The notes: generated from the letters alone by a model not told the origin. Counted from the stretch's first letter, positions 37,161 to 46,845 are shown. The stretch is 64,000 bases of DNA from Promethearchaeota archaeon (GCA_019057795.1 JAHLWS010000075.1:1-64000); one strand, 5' to 3'. Translations and numbers: made by a program.

Positions 37161-37664
37161 TTAAATTTCTTTTTTTATTTGTTCTATAGGTTTTCTTAGA
37201 GTCGGTTTCGGAATGTTTCCTTTAATATATCCAAAAGGTAAAATTGTTAAAAGAAAATCGTCTTTCCCTAGACTAAGTAATTCTTTAGCTTTTTCCCTAT
37301 CCATTGAACCAATCCAACAAGTCCCTATTCCTAAAGACCAAGCCATCAACATCATATTCATTGAGACTAATGTTGTGTCTTGAATGTACCAATTTGGATT
37401 TTCTTTAATTTTTCCAACTATAGCTATAGCGACAGGAGCTCTTTTCATAAACTTACTATAAATAGCTGATTCTGAAATTTCCTTTAAAAATTCTTTATTT
37501 TTGATGATAATAAACTCCCAAGGTTGCTTATTAGACGCACTTGGAGTCCATCTTCCTGCCTCTAAAATCATTTCAAGATCCTTATCAGCAATCATTTTAT
37601 CGAGAAAGTTTCTGATGCTCCTTCTACTTTTTAAAAATTTTAAAAATTCTTCGGGATTAATCAT
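37161..37664 (-). CDS. Nitroreductase-family flavoprotein
   Basis: 167 residues, ATG. The N-terminus LKSRRSIRNFLDK binds FMN phosphate, WTPSASNKQPWEFIII follows, and GIGTCWIGSM near 115 completes the family pattern. The length is at the short end of single-domain nitroreductases. It uses FMN and NAD(P)H to reduce an unknown acceptor. Convergent with the creatinase-like gene, with 20 bases between. Confidence 0.88.
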   Translation of the reverse strand: MINPEEFLKFLKSRRSIRNFLDKMIADKDLEMILEAGRWTPSASNKQPWEFIIIKNKEFLKEISESAIYSKFMKRAPVAIAIVGKIKENPNWYIQDTTLVSMNMMLMAWSLGIGTCWIGSMDREKAKELLSLGKDDFLLTILPFGYIKGNIPKPTLRKPIEQIKKEI

Positions 37665-37785
37665 TCAATATTTCAACATCTATTACTAGTTCTAATTAAA
37701 ACTACAAAATCTGAATATCATTTAAATATAATCTTAATGAAATATTAATTCTTTAAATGATTGCTTAAAGAGTTATTCGGAAGAA

Positions 37786-39036
37786 TCATTCTTTCTTGTT
37801 ATTGAAATAATCTGATTCAAGATTAGGAAATATCTTTTTTTTTCTTCCTTCGCTTTTAAAATGAACTAAATTAAGATCTGTTAGCTTTTTAACGTGATAT
37901 TGAATAGTTTTGTGGTCAACCTTAAAGCGTTTTGTTATAATGCTATTCCATAAACCCGGTTCTTTTTCGATCATTTGTAAAATTTTTAATGTTAATTTGC
38001 TCTTACTTAATTGAAGATCAAGGTTTGAGATGGGATTCTTCTGGTAATACGGAAAATACGCTATAAAATTCCCGAGACGCTTTTTCCCAATAACTTTGTA
38101 GGTTTCTAATATATCGAGGTGCCACACGAGATTGCCGGCAGCTATTTCGATTTTTCTTAATAACTCGTTGAAATGAATACCAGGTTCATTTAGAATTAAA
38201 TCTATTATTTTGTTCCTATTTTCGTTCTCTAATACATCTTCTAAGCTTAGTCGATGAGCGCCTTTCTCAATTGGAATTGTTCTAGTTTTTAAGTATTGGA
38301 AATAATCTTTTTTTGAAATTAAAATAGCAAGCGAGGCCAACCCAATAGCACCAACTATCAAAAAGATTACCCAAATCCAATTATCAAAAACCTCAACAAT
38401 CTCAAAAAATGTGATGTAATATTCTGTGTCTGCTTGCAAATTAATAAGAGACCCTTCTAAAGAATATTCAGAACTGGACTCATTTAATTGTTCAATTGTA
38501 CTGATAACTTCCCACGCTTCTTGTGAAGGTTCGTATAAAGCTAAAGAATAACTATTACTTGGATTAAAGCCGTATAGAGATCTTTTAAGACTTCTAATAG
38601 TCATATTTTCTATCGTTGTGTTTGTATTTATTTGAAAGATGCAATCATATCTATTTTGAAATTGAGCTTCTCCTTTTTGTGGTCCTTGAGGCGGCTCAAC
38701 CATCCCAAAACCTTGCATAGTTACTTTAGAGGTGATTTTTAATGAAATCGGATTACTGTTATTAATAAGAAAGAAAATTTGACGGTTTTCAATTTTATTT
38801 TCATATTGGATTTCTAAGTCAATAAAAGAATCTGTCGAGATTTCAAGAATTATATTGTTAGAAAAAATGTATTTCACAGATTCGTTTGGGTAGATTTGGT
38901 CTTGAGTAGAAAAACCGGGTATATTTTTAGATTTATGAGATAAAACATTCGATATTAAGAAACTAAAATTAATAAAGATTAAAAGTAATATAAGAACGCT
39001 GAAATTTGATTTGTTCCTTAATTTTAGTTTAAACAT
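37786..39036 (-). CDS. Membrane-bound transcription factor with extracellular sensor domain
   Basis: 416 residues, ATG. Residues 12-33 are a signal anchor, 34-217 lie outside, 218-240 are a membrane helix (WIWVIFLIVGAIGLASLAIL), and the rest is cytosolic. The cytosolic part has two winged helix-turn-helix units: about 271-330 (EPGIHFNELLRKIEIAAGNL) and 350-405 (WNSIITKRFKVDHKTIQYHV). This is a one-component system: surface signal, membrane, DNA. The ectodomain resembles that of the gene at 39123-39818, which lies 86 bases upstream on the same strand. That suggests an interacting pair. Confidence 0.75.
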   Translation of the reverse strand: MFKLKLRNKSNFSVLILLLIFINFSFLISNVLSHKSKNIPGFSTQDQIYPNESVKYIFSNNIILEISTDSFIDLEIQYENKIENRQIFFLINNSNPISLKITSKVTMQGFGMVEPPQGPQKGEAQFQNRYDCIFQINTNTTIENMTIRSLKRSLYGFNPSNSYSLALYEPSQEAWEVISTIEQLNESSSEYSLEGSLINLQADTEYYITFFEIVEVFDNWIWVIFLIVGAIGLASLAILISKKDYFQYLKTRTIPIEKGAHRLSLEDVLENENRNKIIDLILNEPGIHFNELLRKIEIAAGNLVWHLDILETYKVIGKKRLGNFIAYFPYYQKNPISNLDLQLSKSKLTLKILQMIEKEPGLWNSIITKRFKVDHKTIQYHVKKLTDLNLVHFKSEGRKKKIFPNLESDYFNNKKE

Positions 39037-39122
39037 ATATGCAATCCATTTATTGATCGTTATAAATTGTAATTCAAAAATTAAAAAAAAATATTGGTTT
39101 ATAGATATAATAATTTTATTGA

Positions 39123-39818
39123 TTATTTTCTCTTTTTCACATAGATTACTGATCCGATTATTATTAAAGCAATAACGCCACCAATGCTCAATCCAACGAT
39201 TAAAATTGTGTTGTCAGGTATAAGTATAGTCCATGTTGAAAAATGAGATACTTCAGCAGTTAGATAACCATTTTGTATGGTTGTTGGAACGCTAACCCAT
39301 TCTTCCGTTGCTTCGTCGTAATAAGCCCACTGACCTACGCTATTATCGTTAGTCGCTAATATACTTAATCTCGCTCGCGTGAAAGTACCGTTGCATTCTA
39401 ATTTAACAACAAATCCTTCTTGATATTGAACTCGATTGCGATTTCTAATTTGGTATGTATTACCCTTTAATAAACCTAATTCTTTTTGTTCCTCAGTACA
39501 AGTCATATTCATATAAAGATCGCCTTCACCTTCAATTTCAAGCGCAAAATCTTTAGCGCCGATTTTTAAAGCTTCACAATCAAAGTTTATCTCTAAATTA
39601 ACGTTAGCGTTAACTCTTAACTGAGTTCTTGCTCTAAATCGAAACATAGTCATAGTGTTAGCTTGTATATGTTTTTGATATGTATCACCAGGAACTTCAA
39701 AAGTATCATCTGGATTGCCAACGGCTACGACATTGAAAGATGTAATCGTCGAAAATAGAATCATTAGAAAAAATGTGCCTAAGAGAATTTTACTTAATTT
39801 TTTCATTTTTTTTTTCAC
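39123..39818 (-). CDS. Surface protein with C-terminal membrane anchor
   Basis: 231 residues. Residues 8-32 are a signal peptide (ILLGTFFLMILFSTITSF), and 203-226 a membrane helix followed by KKRK. The extracellular middle is beta-rich and ends in WAYYDEATEEWVSVPT and VSHFSTWTIL, a pattern found in archaeal surface proteins just before their anchors. Its order of elements (polar beta strands, an NR-rich strand, a W-containing strand) parallels the ectodomain of the downstream membrane-bound regulator. It is probably cotranscribed with that gene. The ligand is unknown. Confidence 0.65.
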   Translation of the reverse strand: MKKKMKKLSKILLGTFFLMILFSTITSFNVVAVGNPDDTFEVPGDTYQKHIQANTMTMFRFRARTQLRVNANVNLEINFDCEALKIGAKDFALEIEGEGDLYMNMTCTEEQKELGLLKGNTYQIRNRNRVQYQEGFVVKLECNGTFTRARLSILATNDNSVGQWAYYDEATEEWVSVPTTIQNGYLTAEVSHFSTWTILIPDNTILIVGLSIGGVIALIIIGSVIYVKKRK

Positions 39819-40240
39819 TATATTGTTTTAATTATAACAAAAAAAGGGCATATAAAAAGGATTGAGGAATAAAATTACCCGATTGAAAAGGATAAAAAGT
39901 ACTTTTAATCTAAAGCAAATTTTAAAGTTTAAGTATAGTTTCAATTACTAGGATCATCCCTTAATTTATTTTTAATTACCATAAAATTTTTTAAATCAAT
40001 TTGCGGAAAGCTTTCTAAAATTTTTTGTTTATCTTTTTGATTATCTTTAAACATATTATTAGATAGTGAATTAAAGTCTCAAAAAATGAGGCTTCTTAAT
40101 CCTTAAGTTTTAATATTATCGTTTTGAAAATATTATTATATATAAAATATTTTAAAAAATATTAAAAAGAAATTCAGATTAAATTTATTTTAATAATATG
40201 AATTTTATTAGATTTTAATTTTAGAAATGGAGAAAAGCTT
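39819..40240. other. Divergent intergenic region
   Basis: About 420 bases. An A-rich tract before the surface-protein gene and TATA-like tracts (40135-40150) before the coiled-coil gene fit two divergent promoters. GGAGAAAAGC just before 40241 is a weak ribosome binding site. No gene was found. Confidence 0.45.
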
Positions 40241-42496
40241 ATGAGCTTAAAAGAATTTACGAAGGAAATTTTCACGAGATATGGTTTCTCTGAAGACCAA
40301 ATTAATGTATATATCGTTTACCTTAGAGTCCCAAGAGCAACTTCGTCGGAAGTCTATTTAACTTTAACGGAAAAACACCCTGAATTGACGTATGAAAGCG
40401 TTATTGAAATTACTAATTGGTTGGTTGAAAAGAGCTTTCTCAAAAAAGTAACTGGAATTGTTGACAGGTTTATTCCATTAGAACCATACTTCGAATTATA
40501 CATCGGAGAGTCTAAGATGTTTAGGGACGAAATTGCTAAAATTAAAGACGCAATTTTAGAGGATCAATCAGATCGATTTGAAAGATTGCAAGCCATCCAA
40601 GATAAAAGCATTAATGAAGTAGAAACTGCTGTTGACGACCAGATAAAAGCTTTTTTTGAAGATTCAGACACTAAAACCAACAATAAAAGAGACAGAATTA
40701 ATAGTTCAAGAAACCGGTTTACGGACACATCTAAAACTTTGGAAGAAAATCTTCATTCTATTATGAGTACACTAAATTCAGATATCAAAAACATCTCAGA
40801 TACTAGAGTAAGAGAAAACGAAGCTACGGTAAATAAAACAAAGGATAGTTTAACAGGATTAATTTCAGAGTTATTATCTGATTTTTCAAAAAGAGTAGAA
40901 GATTTAGAAAGAGAACTGAAAAGGGATTTAGATGATCATGTAGATCGCCATCAAACTATCGCAAACGATCTTAAACCTAGAATGGAACAAATTCTTGAAA
41001 AATATTTGGAAAGAATGGACAAGATAGTCGTAGACCTTAAAGGAAGGATTTCAAATCTATTAAAAGAACACTTAAACCACCTTAAGAACGCCACCGACAC
41101 CCTTCAAACTAATTTGAAAGCAACAGTCGACGAAAGACATAGAACATTAACTGACCAAACCAATGAATTTAAAAGTATGACATTAACCTTAATTGATAAT
41201 CTTTTAGAACACGCTAATAGGTTTACAGATTTTTCGGCTGAAATGGGTAAAAAGGGATTTTTTTGGATGGGTAAAAAGAAAAAATATAAAGCAAGACATG
41301 AAACTACGATTCAATCCATTCTCAAATATACTGAACCTATGAAAGAAGATTTTACAAACACAAGTGAGACATATATAAAAGATACACGAAGTACTTCGGA
41401 CAACATGAAAACTGGCATCACAGATGTTATCACTTTAGAAAACGATAATGTCGTTAGCGAAACCAACGATTTAGATCATAAAGCACAAGAGACCATAAAC
41501 GTACAATTAGAAACGCTTGCAAGTGATATGTCGGGAGAGATCGATAATACTTTACAAACTGCCGTAAAGGATTGCTCCGATACCACTGTTAAGCTTAAAG
41601 ATTCGTTAGAGAACTCGCTTAAAACTCACAATAGACAATACGACGAAGCAATTAATAGACATAAAGACGAATCATTAAGGCACTATACTGCATATGACGG
41701 AGATATTAAAAGAATCAAAGAGGATTGGATTAGAGACCTTGATGATAAATTCACTAGCGGAAAAAGAGACAGTTCTGATAAAATTACCGCTGAAATTAAC
41801 TTGTGGGGCGACGAATCAGCAGACTTAGATAGAAACTTAAGTGAAATGCTTATTGATCATAAGTCTAAATACGAAGAAAATGCGAAAACCTTACAAAATA
41901 GTTTATCGAATACTACTCGAGACACAACACAAAACATCAAAGATGCGATCGCCGATTTCACACTCCAATTTATGAACTCCATTGACGACGCCACAGAGTT
42001 AGCCGAAAAGAACGAAGGAAAGCTTAGTGATATACACATCACTTCAAGTTCAATTCCAGAAATAATGGACATTACGACATGGCAGGTGGTAGGACGAGAG
42101 GCTCTAGTTGCAGCTATGAAGGATGCTATTTATAGGGTAAAATCTTCAATTATTATCGTAATGCCATACGTGCTTCCAGAGATTTTACAAGTTATAAGTG
42201 AATACGCTTATCAGAAAAAAGCAGTAAGATTCATGCTAACCTCGAGATTTGATATGGCAACCTACGGCGATATCATAAAAAAGATGATTGCGCTAGGCAA
42301 TATCCAATTCCGACAATTAAGTGGAGCCGGCGAATTCTTTGCACTAACCAGAGACGCTGAAGAAGTCATCATTGGTCCTGCATCGGAAAAAGAAGGAGAA
42401 ATGATAAGCGTGGTTTCCAATCAAACAGCCTATAGTATTCTCTATAGCCAGTTTATAGGGCCTATATTCCAGGCTAATTCCCGCCCAATAAAATAG
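40241..42496 (+). CDS. TrmB-like head, long coiled coil and C-terminal sensor-like domain
   Basis: 751 residues, ATG. Residues 1-80 resemble the winged-helix domain of TrmB-type regulators (FTRYGFSEDQINVYIVYLRV, then EITNWLVEKSFLKKVTG). About 85-590 is almost continuous charged coiled coil with regularly spaced Thr, Asp and Lys. Residues 610-751 are a compact domain (REALVAAMKDAIYRVKSSII, then VRFMLTSRFDMATYG) like the TrmB/PLD-type regulatory end. A helix-turn-helix joined to a 500-residue rod is not a normal regulator; it could bridge DNA or tether it. Asgard genomes contain many such rods. The function is open. Confidence 0.65.
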   Translation: MSLKEFTKEIFTRYGFSEDQINVYIVYLRVPRATSSEVYLTLTEKHPELTYESVIEITNWLVEKSFLKKVTGIVDRFIPLEPYFELYIGESKMFRDEIAKIKDAILEDQSDRFERLQAIQDKSINEVETAVDDQIKAFFEDSDTKTNNKRDRINSSRNRFTDTSKTLEENLHSIMSTLNSDIKNISDTRVRENEATVNKTKDSLTGLISELLSDFSKRVEDLERELKRDLDDHVDRHQTIANDLKPRMEQILEKYLERMDKIVVDLKGRISNLLKEHLNHLKNATDTLQTNLKATVDERHRTLTDQTNEFKSMTLTLIDNLLEHANRFTDFSAEMGKKGFFWMGKKKKYKARHETTIQSILKYTEPMKEDFTNTSETYIKDTRSTSDNMKTGITDVITLENDNVVSETNDLDHKAQETINVQLETLASDMSGEIDNTLQTAVKDCSDTTVKLKDSLENSLKTHNRQYDEAINRHKDESLRHYTAYDGDIKRIKEDWIRDLDDKFTSGKRDSSDKITAEINLWGDESADLDRNLSEMLIDHKSKYEENAKTLQNSLSNTTRDTTQNIKDAIADFTLQFMNSIDDATELAEKNEGKLSDIHITSSSIPEIMDITTWQVVGREALVAAMKDAIYRVKSSIIIVMPYVLPEILQVISEYAYQKKAVRFMLTSRFDMATYGDIIKKMIALGNIQFRQLSGAGEFFALTRDAEEVIIGPASEKEGEMISVVSNQTAYSILYSQFIGPIFQANSRPIK

Positions 42497-42631
42497 GAGG
42501 AGATTAACCAGAATTCCAAACTGGATAATCTCATACAAGACTTTTTTTTATCTTTCTTTTTTAATTTAATGAGTTAATGGATGTTTAAATTTTATTATAG
42601 GAAATAAAAAGAGAAGGTAAAAAATTAAAGT

Positions 42632-43903
42632 TTATTTAGATTTTAGAGTGTTCATATCATCGTCGTCTACATGTATACGCTTTAGGTCTATATCAGAGTA
42701 TCCCGGCAAGATGTTGATGAATTGACGCATGGAGTTCTTAATATCCTTGCTGGAAGTAATATATCTACCAACTATTAAGATATCAGCTTTCATTTTTAAA
42801 GCATATTCAGCTGTAGCTGGTTCGATTCCTCCGGCAACTGCTACTAACACGCGATCTTTTCCAGATGCTAATTTTTTATCAGCATACAGTTCTTTTATTT
42901 TAGAAACGAATTGCCATTTTTGTTTTTGGGCGTCATCTGAACCTTCTATGGCGTTTTCTACATCTATCGCTCTATGAAGAATGACAACATCTGGTATTTG
43001 TTTCAATTGCTTTAATTTCTCGATGGGATCAACCACTTCCATTGTGTCAACGAACCCATAAATTCCAAGACGTCTTGCTTCTAATAGAAACTTATCAATT
43101 GATTTGGGAGAAGCCAAACCACTTGCTACTACGGCGTCGGCAGTAGCATCAAAAGCAAAATCCACCTCTAATTTGCCTACATCAAGCGTTTTTAAATCAG
43201 CGACAATGAATTTCTCCTGAGCTATCTCTCGTATCTTTATAATTGCCTCCATTCCATATTTCTTTAGAAACGGGGTTCCAATTTCTAAAATGATTCTATC
43301 GCTTTTTGGGAGTTGCTTAACAACTTTCAATTGATGTTCCATACTTGGCGCATCTAAAGCAACTTGTATATAGGGGGGTCTCCAAAGTCTTGGAACTTTT
43401 AATCCAGCAACAGGATGTTTCGCGCGATCCTTATCGTAGAAAATTTTCTCAATTGGAGGATAATTTTTTAAAGCCCTTTGAATAGCTAATTTTGTAGCAC
43501 CATAATTATACTGATATATTTTCCTATAATCTGTTGCTTCGGGATGAATAAAAACGCTCACAATTAAAAGCCATTCATCAAGTTTATTCATCGGAATGAG
43601 GTTTTCTTCGACAGCATCCGCTATTGCTTTAGCAACGGCGGCTTGAGCTGGCCCAAAAATTTTATTAGCATCTTCCATTTTTGAGATAGTTACTTTTGGA
43701 ATTACCAAACTAACAGGTTTAGTTATCAAATTCGGTCTAATACACGCTAGAAGCCCTCCATGACCTATTGAAGGGTTACTAAGGGCATTAGCAAAAGATA
43801 TTCCCACGGGTCCGTCTTTGGAGCCGATGATTAGATCGATATGAGCTAATGAGCTCCCAGAACCTAGAAGTGCCTCTCCTATAAAATAGTCAATTTTAGC
43901 CAT
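42632..43903 (-). CDS. fae-hps: Bifunctional formaldehyde-activating enzyme/3-hexulose-6-phosphate synthase
   Basis: 423 residues from the ATG at 43903; a TTG three codons upstream is less likely. Residues 1-165 are Fae: IDYFIGEALLGSGSSLAHID with the conserved His21, then PSIGHGGLLA and FGPAQAAVAKAIADAV. Residues 180-400 are Hps: QVALDAPSMEHQLKVV, the metal/substrate motif DLKTLD, then DVVILHRAID. Fae joins formaldehyde to tetrahydromethanopterin and Hps condenses formaldehyde with ribulose-5-phosphate. In archaea the fusion mainly supplies pentose phosphates and handles formaldehyde. The length and order match known archaeal fusions. Confidence 0.93.
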   Translation of the reverse strand: MAKIDYFIGEALLGSGSSLAHIDLIIGSKDGPVGISFANALSNPSIGHGGLLACIRPNLITKPVSLVIPKVTISKMEDANKIFGPAQAAVAKAIADAVEENLIPMNKLDEWLLIVSVFIHPEATDYRKIYQYNYGATKLAIQRALKNYPPIEKIFYDKDRAKHPVAGLKVPRLWRPPYIQVALDAPSMEHQLKVVKQLPKSDRIILEIGTPFLKKYGMEAIIKIREIAQEKFIVADLKTLDVGKLEVDFAFDATADAVVASGLASPKSIDKFLLEARRLGIYGFVDTMEVVDPIEKLKQLKQIPDVVILHRAIDVENAIEGSDDAQKQKWQFVSKIKELYADKKLASGKDRVLVAVAGGIEPATAEYALKMKADILIVGRYITSSKDIKNSMRQFINILPGYSDIDLKRIHVDDDDMNTLKSK

Positions 43904-44148
43904 ATAAAACAACGCAATTATTATCTATTTAAAATTCTATATTTTTTAGATATTATAATTTATTTCTTTACTACATTAAATTAGAGTTAATTCTCCATTA
44001 TTAAAATTATCTTTAATGAAATTGAAAAAAGTGAGAGAGTAGATAATTATAAATATTAATATTGTTATGTATTTTAAAGAAATCGGTTTTGTATTCCAAA
44101 ATAGGTTTATTGGTTACAGGAGTTATTAAAAGAATCATTTTAGCTTTT

Positions 44149-44967
44149 TCAAGTATTTTGGTTTTCGCCTTCCGTAGCTTCAATATCTGGTAGCGAGTCA
44201 GGAATTTCAAAGGAATTAATCAATTTTTCCATATCTCCTTCTTCACTTATTTTATCTTCGTGAATTATAGGCAATTTAATGCGTAAAGAGGGCATTTCAT
44301 CGTTATTACGGATAAAGAGCTCGATTCCTTGAATTACTCTGTCTTTAACAATTATTCGTGTAGAATAGTTTCGATCGTCAAATAATGTGAATCCATTGTT
44401 CAGTTTTCCAAGTTTCACTAAATTAGTTGAATATCGCTCCTCAATGAGCATAGCTTCTGGAACCTCTTCTTCGGAATAAATAATACCGCCAATAATTATA
44501 AAGATTCTCTTAAGATCTTCGGGTTTAGAACAGAGATTTATATTTTCCATAGCTCTACTTAATCTGTAGCTGTGAATAATCATTTCTTTCTTTGTACTTT
44601 GCATTCCTGAATCAGAAAAATCCTTTTTATCGATAGATTTTGCTCTTCCAGCTCCAATGGGTTTATTCATTACTTCTTGAAACTCAGGACCATCTTTAGA
44701 ATAAAAATTTAACGAATATACTCTGTAGAACAATCTTAATTGTTTACGGAACATTCCCGCTAAAATTCCTCCGAAAATTTGAAGCTTTAAAGAGCTATTA
44801 GGGCCATTGTAAGTCCAAATCCTTTTAGTATCGTGATCTATAAGCAAATAAACTTTACGACTATTAAGATCGTCCATTATAACTTTTCCAACAATTTCTC
44901 CTTCATCAACATCAACAGTCAAGAAATAAGGAAATTCGCGTAACTCAAGCGCCTCAAAAATTTGCAA
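44149..44967 (-). CDS. Hypothetical protein, possible gelsolin-like N-terminal domain
   Basis: 272 residues, start at 44967. Residues 25-95 alternate strands and a helix: SRKVYLLIDHDTKRIWTYNG, then SSLKLQIFGGILAGMF. The order (a YLL-D strand, an I-W-x-x-G turn, Ser pair, helix) resembles a gelsolin repeat, the actin-binding module known from Asgard profilin/gelsolin systems. The calcium-binding residues are not obvious. Residues 130-272 are mixed alpha/beta with an acidic tail. If not gelsolin-like, it is an unassigned Asgard protein. The similarity was judged by eye and is weak. Confidence 0.5.
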   Translation of the reverse strand: MQIFEALELREFPYFLTVDVDEGEIVGKVIMDDLNSRKVYLLIDHDTKRIWTYNGPNSSLKLQIFGGILAGMFRKQLRLFYRVYSLNFYSKDGPEFQEVMNKPIGAGRAKSIDKKDFSDSGMQSTKKEMIIHSYRLSRAMENINLCSKPEDLKRIFIIIGGIIYSEEEVPEAMLIEERYSTNLVKLGKLNNGFTLFDDRNYSTRIIVKDRVIQGIELFIRNNDEMPSLRIKLPIIHEDKISEEGDMEKLINSFEIPDSLPDIEATEGENQNT

Positions 44968-45133
44968 ATTTTAAACCCAATTTTTTTCTATATTTTTAAT
45001 AGGTACTGATCTTTAAAATAAATTTTATTTTTAATAAATTATTCTGAAAAATTCTAAAACCTCAAAAATCAATAAAATATTTAAATTTTAGGACATTCTT
45101 TTTAATAATTTCCTTTTGGTTAGTCTGATAATT

Positions 45134-45538
45134 ATGAGTTCAGAGAAAAGAGTATACAAGCTTAACATTTCTGGGGGAAGCGAAGGCCCAGGAAAGGGAT
45201 TATCTAAATTGATTGAGATCGATGAGAAGAAATTCCGTTTTGAAGGTATGAAGATCGGAGAGATAATTAAAGGGGGTCTAATTGGTTTTCCAAACTACGA
45301 GTTTCAAATCATGGGTGGCTCGGACGAAAGTGGTTTTCCTATGAGAAAAGACGTTCATGGCCCCGTAAAAAAGAGAATTTTAGTTTCAAAAAGAGCAATT
45401 GGTTATAAACCAAAGAGAAAAGGAGAAAAGCGAAGGAAGATGATCAGGGGTAACGAAATAAGTTATGATATGACGCTCCTAAATTTAATGGTTGTAAAAT
45501 ATGGAGAAACTGAACTCTTTAAAGTGAAAGAAGAATAA
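45134..45538 (+). CDS. rps6e: Ribosomal protein eS6
   Basis: 134 residues from the ATG at 45134; a TTG at 45116 is in frame but the conserved protein starts near MSSEKRVYKLNISGG. The LNISGG opening, FEGMKIGEIIKGGLIGFPNY, the GGSDESGFPMRKDVHG block and the basic GYKPKRKGEKRRK end identify eS6 of the small subunit. The next gene, eL24, starts 33 bases after the stop and is surely cotranscribed. Confidence 0.95.
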   Translation: MSSEKRVYKLNISGGSEGPGKGLSKLIEIDEKKFRFEGMKIGEIIKGGLIGFPNYEFQIMGGSDESGFPMRKDVHGPVKKRILVSKRAIGYKPKRKGEKRRKMIRGNEISYDMTLLNLMVVKYGETELFKVKEE

Positions 45539-45570
45539 TAATCTAATTAACAGAGCGAGATGAAAATTCG

Positions 45571-45753
45571 ATGGTTAAAGTAAAGAAATGCTCTTTTTGC
45601 CAGGGAGATGTCTTAATAGGAAGAGGACACATGTACATTAAGAAAGATGGAACTATTCTAAATTTCTGTACACATAAATGTAGAATCGCTATGTTAGTGC
45701 AAAAAAGAAACCCCCGTAAAGTAAGATGGACGAAAGTTTATGGGAAAGAGTAA
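45571..45753 (+). CDS. rpl24e: Ribosomal protein eL24
   Basis: 60 residues, ATG. The zinc-ribbon is intact: KCSFCQGDV and FCTHKCRIAM, four cysteines in the C-x2-C / C-x3-C arrangement, followed by QKRNPRKVRWTKVY. It is part of the large subunit. It sits in an eS6-eL24 pair. In many archaea eL24 instead follows eS28 and precedes ndk; no ndk is here. Confidence 0.96.
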   Translation: MVKVKKCSFCQGDVLIGRGHMYIKKDGTILNFCTHKCRIAMLVQKRNPRKVRWTKVYGKE

Positions 45754-45817
45754 AATTAAAAATATTACTTTTTTAACTCTAATTCTGAATAACTATATTT
45801 AAGATAATATTTTTAGC

Positions 45818-46018
45818 TTATTGTAGCCTTGGGAACTTTAATAGCTCCTCTATCAAGTCTACATGCGAGACAATCATTCTTTTACAACAGAACCTCTCAA
45901 TACCCAACTCTTTAAAAGCGTCTTCAGCGGTTTCTCCTTTTTCTATAAGTTCCAAATAAGGTTTATAGATATGGGCTACAAGTCGTCCACATGAAAAGCA
46001 TCTGATCGGTATAATCAT
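45818..46018 (-). CDS. rpoN: RNA polymerase subunit N (Rpb10)
   Basis: 66 residues, ATG. The CFSCGR zinc motif at residues 7-12 and the FCCKRMIVSHVDL end are diagnostic for RpoN/Rpb10, which helps assemble the D/L/N/P platform of archaeal RNA polymerase. Here it stands alone, convergent with eL24, and not in the usual uL13-uS9-rpoN order. Confidence 0.97.
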   Translation of the reverse strand: MIIPIRCFSCGRLVAHIYKPYLELIEKGETAEDAFKELGIERFCCKRMIVSHVDLIEELLKFPRLQ

Positions 46019-46213
46019 AATAGATAATTAAAAGTAGTATTCTAAAAAAATTTTACCATTATTGCATTCATATTCTAAAAATAACGATCTTATCCATGAT
46101 ATCTTATTTTTAGCGTAAATCCAAAATTTTATTTTAAATCCTATATTTAATATTACATTAAAAATCGATGATTTATGATAATATATTAAAAATATATATT
46201 GGAAAGAGAAAAA

Positions 46214-46585
46214 ATGAGTTATATAAAATTTAAAGTTCCTGACGCTTTAAAAAACGATATCAAGGATGTTTTATCCACGATCTCCGCTACTAGAGATTCA
46301 AAAATAAGAAAGGGAATGAACGAGGTCACTAAATCAATTGAAAGAAGTTTAGCGAAGCTTGTTATTATGGCGGAAGATGTAAGTCCACCTGAAATTTTGT
46401 TTCATGTGCCATTGCTCTGCGAAGAAAAATCTATTCCCTATTGCTATGTTGCAACAAAAAAAGAATTGGGAAACGCCGCTCGAATTAACATCTCGTCATC
46501 TGCTGTAGCAATTGAAACTATTGGAACTGGAAATGATAAAGCTTTAGAAGATATAATAAAAAAGTTAGAAGCATTAAAAAAATAA
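46214..46585 (+). CDS. rpl7ae: Ribosomal protein eL8 / L7Ae
   Basis: 123 residues from the ATG at 46214; a TTG at 46199 is also in frame. RKGMNEVTKSIERSLAKLVI, AEDVSPPEILFHVPLLCEE and IPYCYVATKKELGNA are the conserved kink-turn RNA-binding blocks. In archaea L7Ae serves the ribosome, C/D and H/ACA guide RNPs and RNase P. It is followed 14 bases later by eS28 on the same strand, an ancient pairing. Confidence 0.97.
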   Translation: MSYIKFKVPDALKNDIKDVLSTISATRDSKIRKGMNEVTKSIERSLAKLVIMAEDVSPPEILFHVPLLCEEKSIPYCYVATKKELGNAARINISSSAVAIETIGTGNDKALEDIIKKLEALKK

Positions 46586-46599
46586 TTCGGTGAAAGTCC

Positions 46600-46845
46600 T
46601 TGGTAAAGATTGAGAAAAGAAAAGGAAAAACTGCGTATGATGCCTCTATTCCTGCCGAGGTTCTTCAAATTGTTGGTAGAACTGGTTTAACCGGCGAGAT
46701 CAATCAAATTAAAGTTAGAATTCTCGAAGGGCCCGATAAAAATCGAATTCTCACGAGAAATGTTAAGGGGCCTGTACAAGTTGCCGATATTGTTGTTTTA
46801 AGGGAAGTTGAAAGAGAAGCACGAAAAATTCGTAAGCGAAGATAA
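46600..46845 (+). CDS. rps28e: Ribosomal protein eS28
   Basis: 81 residues, TTG start. PAEVLQIVGRTGLTGEINQI and RILTRNVKGPVQVADIVVL are the family core, with a basic tail. It is slightly longer at the N-terminus than most eS28, by about 15 residues rich in Lys. Cotranscribed with L7Ae. Confidence 0.96.
   Translation: MVKIEKRKGKTAYDASIPAEVLQIVGRTGLTGEINQIKVRILEGPDKNRILTRNVKGPVQVADIVVLREVEREARKIRKRR

Noticed and set aside
44013..44210. 65-codon minus-strand frame overlapping the end of the gelsolin-like gene
   Set aside because: Overlaps a better supported gene in another frame and has no recognisable feature.
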